Source: Pinisolibacter aquiterrae (GTDB taxonomy: Bacteria; Pseudomonadota; Alphaproteobacteria; Rhizobiales; Ancalomicrobiaceae). From it: a stretch of DNA of 64,000 nucleotides. The stretch is taken from contig NZ_JAFNIH010000019.1 of the NCBI RefSeq assembly GCF_019160155.1, forward strand, positions 434,001 through 498,000, written 5' to 3'. A program made the translations under genes and the position numbers. The notes beneath the pieces are model-generated. The model made no database searches and was not told where the DNA came from. It saw only the letters and a list, made by a program, of their open reading frames with translations. Of the stretch, positions 57,704 through 64,000 are shown one piece after another (within the stretch, counting starts at the first letter, position 1; each line of letters opens with the position of its first letter).

Positions 57704-58390
57704 TCACGCGGCGCCGTTCCCCAACATGTGTTCGTAATTGGCGCCCATGACCTCGCCGATCGGCTTGCCGGCGAGCAGCGCCTTGGCCATGGCCGCCTCC
57801 TTGGCGGCGATGAACTCGGCCGCGTCCAGCACCGCCTCGACCGTCGCGGCGGCGATGAAGACGATCGCGCTCGAATCGGCGATGACGTAGTCGCCCGGCG
57901 CGACGCGGACACCCCACGGCTCGATCGGCTCGTCGGTCGCCGCCTCGACGACGCGGGAGCGCGCCGTCCGCGCCGTCAGAGCGGTCGAGAAGATCGGGAA
58001 GTCGTAGTCGCGCGCCTCGTCGATGTCGCGCACCGGACCGTCGGCGACGACGCCCGCCACCCCGCGCAGCTTGGCGCCGAGAGTCAGAAGCCCGCCCCAA
58101 CAGCCGGCGTCGAGCCCCGTGCGCTGCTCGACGACGATGACGTCGTCGGGACCCGAGGCCTCCACCGCCGTCGTGCCGAGATGGCGCACCGCGCCGGCCG
58201 GGCGCGCGCCCGCGTGCAGTTTCAGCGTCCGGACCCGCCCGGCGATACGCGCCGCCGCGCCCGAGCGCTTCGGCACGCCGGTGACCTGGCCCGTCAGCCC
58301 CAGCTGGTCGAGCGCGTCGGACACGGCGCAGGCGTCGAGGCGCCTCAGGCGCCGAACCGCTTCGTCGGCGATGGTGGTGGTCGTCGTCAT
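57704..58390 (-). CDS. RraA-family protein (G-x20-R-D variant)
   Basis: A 228-aa RraA-fold protein starting MTTTTTIADEAV with GGAAG upstream. Its equivalent region is CWGGLLTLGAKLRGVAGVV with PVRD following, so Gly replaces the catalytic Asp of D-x20-R-D, as in RraA-like proteins without known aldolase activity. It is the first gene of the two-gene rraA operon behind site E. Function is open: it could be a subunit with the adjacent paralogue, an oxaloacetate decarboxylase or a regulator-like protein. Confidence 0.72.
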   Translation of the reverse strand: MTTTTTIADEAVRRLRRLDACAVSDALDQLGLTGQVTGVPKRSGAAARIAGRVRTLKLHAGARPAGAVRHLGTTAVEASGPDDVIVVEQRTGLDAGCWGGLLTLGAKLRGVAGVVADGPVRDIDEARDYDFPIFSTALTARTARSRVVEAATDEPIEPWGVRVAPGDYVIADSSAIVFIAAATVEAVLDAAEFIAAKEAAMAKALLAGKPIGEVMGANYEHMLGNGAA

Positions 58391-58621
58391 CGATCGTTCT
58401 TTCTTCCCTGACGTGCTGCGTGTTCTTCGTCTGCCCCGCCCCACCCCCGATCGCGTCGGAGGCGAGACGGCGAGCCTCGCGGGCGCGATGCCGGCCCCGG
58501 ACCACGTTCCGCGCGCGGCGGGCCTCCCGGCCAGTGGAAGGCGCGCCGCGCGACGGCTCCGAAACCCCTGTCGGATGGCCCGGGAGCCGACCCGCCGCTC
58601 GCTCAGGGCAGTCACTATTTC
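58391..58621. other. Leader of the RraA-pair operon; no gene seen
   Basis: About 230 bases between the site E promoter and the first ATG. GC-rich, without a supported ORF or clear RNA structure. Confidence 0.35.
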
Positions 58622-58657
58622 AGAACGCAATTATGCACAACAGAACGATACTGACAA
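58622..58657 (-). promoter_or_regulatory. Promoter and AGAAC operator (site E) of the RraA-pair operon
   Basis: On the minus strand TTGTCA (58657-58652) and CATAAT (58635-58630), 16 bases apart. On the plus strand AGAAC-GCA-ATTAT occupies 58622-58634 and CAGAA 58641-58645, again at 19-base phase; CAGAAC is repeated exactly 20 bases apart. The operator covers the spacer and -10. Confidence 0.6.
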
Positions 58658-58698
58658 GCGTCGACGCGAGCGCCGAGATCTCGAAGGGATCGGAGCCC

Positions 58699-58717
58699 GC
58701 GCGAGAGCCGCTCGCGC
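58699..58717 (-). terminator. Hairpin after the module 2 monooxygenase gene
   Basis: GCGCGAG and CTCGCGC form a 7-bp perfect stem with a five-base loop, directly after the stop codon at 58722. No T tract. Confidence 0.35.
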
Positions 58718-58721
58718 GCGG

Positions 58722-59918
58722 TCAGAGCGGTGCGCGCGTGACGTCGTCGGCGAAGATCCAGTCGTAGCGCGCGAGGATCGCGTCGCGGTTCCATTGTCCG
58801 TCGACATAGGCCGCCGCCCCCGCCTCGGTCGCCAGGGCGGGATTGTGGAAGCGCTCGGTGTTGGCGGAGGCGCCGAGCACCTTGCGGCGAGTGACCTCGA
58901 TGCGCGCCGCCTCGTAACGGGCGAGCGCCTCGGAAACGTCGTCGCCGAAGGCCTCGAAGGCGCGGGCGAGCACCACCGCGTCCTCGAGCGCCATCACCGC
59001 GCCCTGCGCCAGGAACGGCAGGGTCGGATGGCAGGCGTCGCCGAGCAGCGTCACCCGCCCGACCGTCCACCGCTCCATCGGTGGCCGACCCAGCAGCGCC
59101 CATTTGAAGAGCGACGGCGCCGCGCCGATCATCGCCTGGATGTCGGCGTGCCAGCCGAGGAAGTCGGCCCGGCACTCCTCGACCGTGCCCTCGGTGGTCC
59201 AGGACTCGTCGCGCCAGTCGTCGCGATCGACGGTGGCGACGAAATTCATCAGCCGGCCGCCGCGCAGCGGATAGCAGACCACATGCGCGCCCGGGCCGAT
59301 CCAATTGGTGGCGACCGAGCGCGCCATGTGCGTCGGCAGACGCTCCATCGGAATGACGCCGCGCCACGCCATCATTCCCGAGAACCGCGCCGCGCTCTCG
59401 CCGTGGAGCCGGTTGCGGATCCGCGAATGGACCCCGTCGGCGCCGATCAGCACGTCGCCGCGCACTTCGCCCCCGTCCTCGAGGCGCAGGACCACCCCGT
59501 CGCCGTCCGCGCCGAAATCCGTCACCTTGGCGCCGAGATGGAGCGCCGAGGGCTTCAGCGCCAACACGGCGTCGGTCAGAACCTGCAACAGGTCCGGACG
59601 GTAGACGGTGAGATAGGGATGGCCCCAGCGCGCGATCGCCTCCGCGCCGAGATCGAACAGTTTCCACGTCCGCCCGGAGTTCCACAGCCGGATCTCCTTG
59701 CCGTCGGCGTCGCAGGACACCGCCTGCAGCGCATGAAAGACGCCGAGGTGATCGAGCGCGCGATTGCCGTTGGGGCTGATCTGGACGCCGGCCCCGACCT
59801 CGCGGAAGGCCTGCGCCTGCTCGTAGACGTCGACGTCGAAGCCCTTGCGCAGCAGCGCCAGCGCCGCCGCCATGCCGCCGATGCCGCCACCGGCGACGAG
59901 AAGATGCGGTTTGCCCAT
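58722..59918 (-). CDS. FAD monooxygenase, 3-hydroxybenzoate 6-hydroxylase type, module 2
   Basis: A 398-aa group A flavin monooxygenase, visibly paralogous to the one at 31543 (shared VGAGVQISPNG, RGVIPMERLP versus RGVVPMELLP, and VTLLGDACHPTLPFLAQGAV). Motifs: VAGGGIGG at residues 6-13, LIGADGVHSRIR near 155 and GDACHP near 285. It makes gentisate from a hydroxybenzoate using NAD(P)H and oxygen. It is the last gene of the module under the LysR-type promoter, 83 bases after the dioxygenase gene. Confidence 0.85.
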   Translation of the reverse strand: MGKPHLLVAGGGIGGMAAALALLRKGFDVDVYEQAQAFREVGAGVQISPNGNRALDHLGVFHALQAVSCDADGKEIRLWNSGRTWKLFDLGAEAIARWGHPYLTVYRPDLLQVLTDAVLALKPSALHLGAKVTDFGADGDGVVLRLEDGGEVRGDVLIGADGVHSRIRNRLHGESAARFSGMMAWRGVIPMERLPTHMARSVATNWIGPGAHVVCYPLRGGRLMNFVATVDRDDWRDESWTTEGTVEECRADFLGWHADIQAMIGAAPSLFKWALLGRPPMERWTVGRVTLLGDACHPTLPFLAQGAVMALEDAVVLARAFEAFGDDVSEALARYEAARIEVTRRKVLGASANTERFHNPALATEAGAAAYVDGQWNRDAILARYDWIFADDVTRAPL

Positions 59919-60001
59919 GAGGTTTCCCCCGCCCTCCCGCCGGGAGGGTCGTCGCGGATCGATGGATGGAGGAGGTCCCGCCGCCGGCGAGACCGCGCCG
60001 C

Positions 60002-60976
60002 TCAGCGGACGAGCGGCTCTTCCCGGAGGAAGCCGAGGAGACGCAACGTCGGCTCGTCCGAGACCTCGACGAGGAGCGCGTCGGAAGTCGCGCGGATCTC
60101 GAAGTCGTGCCACGACGGCAGGCAGAAGACGTCGCCGCGCGTCCAGTCGAACGCGCCGTCGCCGAGACGCGCGACGCCCGCGCCCGAGGTCGCCGCGAAG
60201 ATCCGGCTCGCCGTCGAGCGTCCGGCCGCGTCGCTCGCCCCGGCCGGCAGCTCCACATAGGTGACCGAGAGCGTCGGGACATGCCCCTGCGTCGGCAGCA
60301 CCAGCCGCCGGCCGCCGCCCGGCCGCACCGGCTGGCCGGCCATCTCGGCGACCACGCGGGCGCGGGTGAAGACGAGCGGGCAAGTCTCCGGATCGGGCTC
60401 GGCCTCGACCGTCTGATGGACGGCGGCGAGGTTCTCCGCGAACATCGGCTCCAGCCGGTGGACCAGCGGCACGTCGAGGAAGTCGATCCAATAGGCCTTC
60501 GCCGTGCCCTCGTTGTAATGGCTGTGCCAGGCCCAGTTCGGCGTCAGCAGGAAGTCGCCGGGCCGCATCGGGAGCTTCACCCCGTCGACCACGGTGTAGA
60601 CCCCCTCCTCGCCGTCGAGGATCAGGCGCATGGCGTTGGCGGTGTGGCGATGACTGCGGGCATATTCGCCCGGCTGGATCATCTGATAGGCCGTGACGAT
60701 GGTGCGGACCGTGTCGTAGTCGTTGTCGCCGACCGGATTGAACATCAGGAGATTGCGCCGCTCGGCGTCCTCCGTGCTCATCCATTCGCCCGCCTTGTCC
60801 ATCGCCGCCGCCGCGTCGGCATAGCGCCAGCGGTTCGGCCGGAACTCGGTCCTGGGCTCGCGCCACAGCGACGGCCGCTTCTTGTGCCAGCCGGCGGTCA
60901 GCCGCCCCTCGGCGAAGACGGCGTAGAGGTCGTCGAGATCGCGGGCCGCCTCGACCCCGGCGCGGATCTCGCTCAT
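60002..60976 (-). CDS. Gentisate 1,2-dioxygenase-like bicupin, module 2
   Basis: A 324-aa bicupin paralogous to the protein at 30568. The metal-site region reads HRHTANAMRLILDG and WAWHSHYNEG in the first cupin; the second cupin is at about 235-310 (AATSGAGVARLGDGAFDWTRGDVF in part). It opens the gentisate ring to maleylpyruvate. The ATG overlaps the stop of the FAH-type gene by four bases. Having two copies may serve different ring substituents or growth conditions. Confidence 0.85.
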   Translation of the reverse strand: MSEIRAGVEAARDLDDLYAVFAEGRLTAGWHKKRPSLWREPRTEFRPNRWRYADAAAAMDKAGEWMSTEDAERRNLLMFNPVGDNDYDTVRTIVTAYQMIQPGEYARSHRHTANAMRLILDGEEGVYTVVDGVKLPMRPGDFLLTPNWAWHSHYNEGTAKAYWIDFLDVPLVHRLEPMFAENLAAVHQTVEAEPDPETCPLVFTRARVVAEMAGQPVRPGGGRRLVLPTQGHVPTLSVTYVELPAGASDAAGRSTASRIFAATSGAGVARLGDGAFDWTRGDVFCLPSWHDFEIRATSDALLVEVSDEPTLRLLGFLREEPLVR

Positions 60977-61872
60977 GCCCGGCCTCCCGCGACCACCGCG
61001 CGCTTGAATTCATAGGGCTTCGCGAAGACCGGGTTGCGGCCGAGCGCGCCCTGCTCGACCCGAACCGACATCGACCCGACCCGTTCGATCTCGATCCGCA
61101 CCACGTCGCCGTCGGCGATCGGGCCGACCCCGGCCGGCGTGCCGGTGGCGATCACGTCGCCCGGCTGGAGCGTCGCCGCCGAGGAGGCGACGGCGATCAT
61201 CTCCGGCAGCGAGACGATGAGATCGCGGGTGTTGGCGTGCTGGCGCAGCTCGTCGCCGACCCACAGCCTCATCTCGAGCGCGCTCGGGTCGCCGACCTCG
61301 TCGGCCGTGACGATCCACGGGCCGACCGGGGTGAACGTGTCGTAGGACTTGCGCATCACCCGCTCCTCGCGCCCCCGCACGGTGACGTCGATCAGGCAGG
61401 CATAGCCGAAGACGTGGTCGAGCGCGGTCTCGACCGGGATCTGCCGCCCGGCCTTGCCGATGATCACCCCGAGTTCGCATTCGTGATGGACCGATCGGCC
61501 CGGCAGATCCGGCAGGACGATCGGCTCCGACGCCCCCGACAGGGACGAATTCGCCTTCAGGAAGAAACCCTGGACGTCGGCGAGGCCGGTCGTCGCCATC
61601 TCCGCCGCGTGGTCGTGATAATTGACAGGGAAGGCCAGGAGCTTGTTCGGCCACGGCACCGGCGTCTCCAGGAAGACCCGGTCGAAGGGCACCGTATCGC
61701 CCTCCCCGAGCGCCGCCTCGAGCACCGGACGCAGCGTCTCGAAGTTCCGGATCAGACGGTTCATCGCCACCGGCGGCCAATCCTCGCCGACGCCGCAATG
61801 CCGCGTCACGTCGGCCACCCGCACACCGTCGGTCACGCCGATCCGACCACCATCGTACCTGATCAACTTCAT
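60973..61872 (-). CDS. Fumarylacetoacetate-hydrolase family protein, module 2
   Basis: A 299-aa FAH-fold hydrolase paralogous to the one at 29675 (PVPWPNKLLAFPVNYHDHAAEM here, PIPWPNKVVAFPVNYHAHGAEM there, each shown in part by shape). Metal-binding acids lie in VHHECELGVIIG and YACLIDVTVRGRE. It would hydrolyse maleylpyruvate or fumarylpyruvate. GGAGGAGG precedes the ATG at 61872; a longer frame to 61944 runs into the promoter and is rejected. First gene of module 2, divergent from a LysR gene. Confidence 0.85.
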   Translation of the reverse strand: MKLIRYDGGRIGVTDGVRVADVTRHCGVGEDWPPVAMNRLIRNFETLRPVLEAALGEGDTVPFDRVFLETPVPWPNKLLAFPVNYHDHAAEMATTGLADVQGFFLKANSSLSGASEPIVLPDLPGRSVHHECELGVIIGKAGRQIPVETALDHVFGYACLIDVTVRGREERVMRKSYDTFTPVGPWIVTADEVGDPSALEMRLWVGDELRQHANTRDLIVSLPEMIAVASSAATLQPGDVIATGTPAGVGPIADGDVVRIEIERVGSMSVRVEQGALGRNPVFAKPYEFKRAVVAGGRA

Positions 61873-61935
61873 GAGGGCCTCCTCCGCACCGGCGATCGCC
61901 GCCGCCTCGGGGGAAAGAGTGTCCGATGGCGAGAT

Positions 61936-61964
61936 TTGACACAATTATATTGCAGGCATAGGAT
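61936..61964. promoter_or_regulatory. Divergent promoters between gentisate module 2 and lysR
   Basis: For lysR (plus): TTGACA 61936-61941, 17 bases, TAGGAT 61959-61964. For module 2 (minus): a perfect TATAAT at 61949-61944 with no good -35, as expected for a LysR-activated promoter. Overlapping starts fit classic LysR autorepression with target activation. No AGAAC operator is present here. Confidence 0.6.
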
Positions 61965-61987
61965 TCATCTCATTTGGAGATGGGTCG

Positions 61988-62938
61988 TTGGATTTTCGCG
62001 ATCTCGAGGCCTTCGTCGCCGTCGCCCGCCAGGAGAGCTTCTCCCGCGCCGCCACCCAGATGCGCATCGCCCAATCGGCGCTGAGCCGCCGCGTCGACCG
62101 GCTGGAGCATCAGTTGGGCGCCCGTCTCCTGACCCGCCACGGCCGTGGCGTCCGGCTGACCGATGCCGGTCATCTCCTGATGGACCGTTCGCAGGCCTTG
62201 ATGCGCGATCTCGCGGCGGTCGAGGCCGACGTCCAGAGCCTCGCCCAGGAGCCGACCGGCCACGTCCGGCTCGCCCTGCCGCCGGCGACCAGCGAGGTCC
62301 TGAGCCCGTTGCTGGTGAAGGCCTGCCGGGACGAGTTCCCGCGCATCACCCTGCAGATCCGGGAAGGGTTCAGCGGCGCCATTCACGATTGGCTGCTCGC
62401 CGGCGAGGTCGACGTCGCCGTCTTCTACAGCCCCGAGGCGGCGCCGGAACTGGAGATCGTGCCGCTCCTCGACGAACCGCTCTGCGTCGTCGTGCCGGCC
62501 GACATGGTGGTGGAGAACGAGGCGGCCTTTCCGGCCCGAGCCCTCGCCGACCTCCCCCTGATCCTGCCCGCGCGCCCTCACAGCCTGCGCCCGGTGGTCG
62601 AGCGCTACGCCGCCGACCACGGTTTCCAGCCCCGTGTCGCCTATGAGATCGACGGCATCCGCACGATCCGCGCGCTGATCGCCGCCGGGCTCGGCTGCAC
62701 CGTCTTCAGTCATGCCGAGATCGCCGGCGACATCGACGCCGGCGTGGTGAAGGCGATCCCGCTGGACCCGCGTCTGAGCTGGCGGCTGTGCATGGTCCGC
62801 AAGACGTCGGCGCGCGCGACCCGCGCCACCGAGGCGGTGAAGGACCTGATCCTCGCCCAGATCTCCGCCCTCCTCGAACGACGCTTCTGGCGCGGCACGC
62901 TCCTCGCCGGAGCCCGCCGCGCCGAAACGCGCACCTGA
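61988..62938 (+). CDS. LysR-family transcriptional regulator of gentisate module 2
   Basis: A 316-aa LysR protein with a TTG start at 61988; GGAG lies 9 bases before and there is no in-frame ATG. The HTH (about 3-60) reads DFRDLEAFVAVARQESFSR with TQMRIAQSALSRRVDRLE. The effector-binding domain follows (about 90-295). It is divergent from the FAH-dioxygenase-monooxygenase operon and most likely activates it in response to gentisate, hydroxybenzoate or a ring-cleavage product. The effector is inferred. Confidence 0.9.
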   Translation: MDFRDLEAFVAVARQESFSRAATQMRIAQSALSRRVDRLEHQLGARLLTRHGRGVRLTDAGHLLMDRSQALMRDLAAVEADVQSLAQEPTGHVRLALPPATSEVLSPLLVKACRDEFPRITLQIREGFSGAIHDWLLAGEVDVAVFYSPEAAPELEIVPLLDEPLCVVVPADMVVENEAAFPARALADLPLILPARPHSLRPVVERYAADHGFQPRVAYEIDGIRTIRALIAAGLGCTVFSHAEIAGDIDAGVVKAIPLDPRLSWRLCMVRKTSARATRATEAVKDLILAQISALLERRFWRGTLLAGARRAETRT

Positions 62939-62972
62939 GGCGAGGCACACGTCGCCTCGGATGCCTCTCGCC

Positions 62973-63677
62973 TCACGGCGCCATGTCGAACAGCAGCACC
63001 TCGGCGTCGTCGATCCCTTCGAGCCGCACCGGCCCGGAGGTGCCGATCGCCACGCCGTCGCCCTCGCCGAGCGTCTCGCCGGCGAAGCGGACCGAGCCGC
63101 GCGCCACGTGGATCCAGCCGCCGCGTCCCGCCGCGATCTCGTGGGTCACGGCCTCGCCGGTGCCGAGGACCGTCGCCCACAGATCGACGTCCTGATGGAT
63201 CGTCACCGACCCGTCGCGCCCGTCACGCGAACCGACCAGACGCAGCCGGCCGCGCTTCTCCTCGGGGGCGAAGAAGGTCTGCTCGTAGCTCGGCGCGATG
63301 CCGTGCGCCTCCGGCATGATCCAGATCTGGAGGAAATGCACCGGCTCGCTGCCGGAGGCGTTGAACTCGGAGTGGCGGATGCCGGTGCCCGCCGACATGC
63401 GCTGCACGTCGCCCGGCCGGATCACCGAGCCGGTGCCGAGGCTGTCGCGATGCTGCAACCCGCCCTCGAGCACATAGGAGACGATCTCCATGTCCTCGTG
63501 CGGATGGGTCGGGAAACCGCCGCCCGCCGCGACCCGGTCGTCGTTGATGACCCGCAACGGGCCGAAACCCATGTGTTCCGGGTCGTAGTAGTGACCGAAG
63601 GAGAAGGTGTGGCGGCTGTCGAGCCAGCCGAAATTCGCCCGGCCGCGATCGGCCGCTCTGCGGATGACGTGCGCCAT
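62973..63677 (-). CDS. Pirin-family bicupin (YhhW/quercetinase-like)
   Basis: A 234-aa pirin-type bicupin starting MAHVIRRAADRGRANFGWLDSRHTFSFGHYYDP (in part), the family hallmark. Metal-ligand residues are in FPTHPHEDMEIVSYVLEG (two His), HSEFNAS and a Glu. YhhW-type members have quercetin 2,3-dioxygenase activity in vitro; others act as redox sensors. It is divergent from a LysR gene, a very common alphaproteobacterial pairing. The start at 63677 is favoured over the long upstream frame. Cellular role uncertain. Confidence 0.88.
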   Translation of the reverse strand: MAHVIRRAADRGRANFGWLDSRHTFSFGHYYDPEHMGFGPLRVINDDRVAAGGGFPTHPHEDMEIVSYVLEGGLQHRDSLGTGSVIRPGDVQRMSAGTGIRHSEFNASGSEPVHFLQIWIMPEAHGIAPSYEQTFFAPEEKRGRLRLVGSRDGRDGSVTIHQDVDLWATVLGTGEAVTHEIAAGRGGWIHVARGSVRFAGETLGEGDGVAIGTSGPVRLEGIDDAEVLLFDMAP

Positions 63678-63813
63678 GATCGGATCCTTTCTCGAGCGGG
63701 CGTCGATGCCCGCGTCTTTCGAAAGCCAATCTAGGTCTTGCCAATCCTCGCGACAATCATCAGCATCGGCGACGCACTGCATCCATTTCGGAACCAATCG
63801 CGAGGTGCCCGCA

Positions 63814-64000
63814 TGGACAAGCTCGAGGCGATGAACGCCTTCGCCCGGGTCGTCGCCCGCGGCAGCTATGCCGAGGCGGCCCGCGCGCTCGGGCTCACGC
63901 GCTCGGCGGTGAGCAAGGCGGTGATGGAGCTCGAGCACCTCCTCGGCGCCCGTCTGCTCGATCGCTCGACCCGCCGCGTCACCCCGACCGAGGCCGGCCT
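63814..64000 (+). CDS. LysR-family regulator, N-terminal part only
   Basis: The first 62 codons lie in the window and run off the right edge. MDKLEAMNAFARVVARGSYAEAARALGLTRSAVSKAVMELEHLLGARLLDRSTRR (in part) is a complete LysR helix-turn-helix. It is divergent from the pirin gene, which it probably controls, 136 bases away. Confidence 0.9.

Overview
The window comes from a very GC-rich alphaproteobacterium (about 70% GC by eye), most likely of the order Hyphomicrobiales (Rhizobiales). This rests on the Porin_2-type porin, a CpdR response regulator, a CtrA-type double box, a candidate AbcR-like sRNA, a ROSE-like thermometer leader on an hsp20 gene, a DUF459 protein and a stand-alone pirin/LysR pair. 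I cannot name the genus. No transposase, integrase, phage gene or CRISPR array was seen.

Positions 1-27,600 hold mostly housekeeping genes. On the minus strand is a zinc-uptake operon (His-rich membrane protein, znuC, znuB, znuA, cobW-type GTPase, start of a WD40 gene) with a Zur-like box. Then come hemH, an SPFH/NfeD pair, kpsF, an outer-membrane barrel, galU, a Tat lipoprotein transglycosylase behind a CtrA-like box, a DUF459 SGNH-fold protein lacking catalytic residues, a half-size EamA protein and gltD-gltB. After these are an aldolase, a Dabb protein, hsp20, an alpha/beta hydrolase converging on an inositol-phosphatase-family gene, the sRNA candidate, an N-formylglutamate amidohydrolase, cpdR and tRNA-Val(GAC).

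Positions 28,000-63,000 are a large aromatic-catabolism region. A porin is followed by a gentisate module (FAH hydrolase, gentisate dioxygenase, flavin monooxygenase), an HMG-CoA-lyase-type gene, a CaiB-type CoA-transferase and an IclR regulator. On the other strand lie a GntR regulator, a Rieske oxygenase and its reductase. Next is a ten-gene operon that interleaves a peptide-type ABC importer with a feruloyl-CoA-synthase-like ligase, a crotonase, a LigJ-like hydratase, a LigB-type extradiol dioxygenase and a LigK/RraA-type aldolase. A MarR gene follows. Then comes a three-gene acyl-CoA operon: a thiolase-fold protein without its cysteines, a DUF35-3-hydroxyacyl-CoA dehydrogenase fusion and an acyl-CoA dehydrogenase. 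The region ends with two more RraA-type genes and a second gentisate module in the same gene order, divergent from a LysR gene.

Five or six promoters in this region carry the same operator: a palindrome AGAAY-N3-RTTNT, in four cases followed at a constant 19-nt phase by a third half-site CAGAA. That geometry resembles operators of IclR-family aromatic regulators such as PcaU/PobR, so I propose the local IclR protein controls the porin, importer, oxygenase and catabolic operons as one regulon. The pathway reading is that plant-derived or methoxylated aromatics are imported, activated to CoA esters or oxygenated, and funnelled either to gentisate or to a gallate/protocatechuate-type 4,5-cleavage route ending in pyruvate and oxaloacetate. 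The substrates are inferred.
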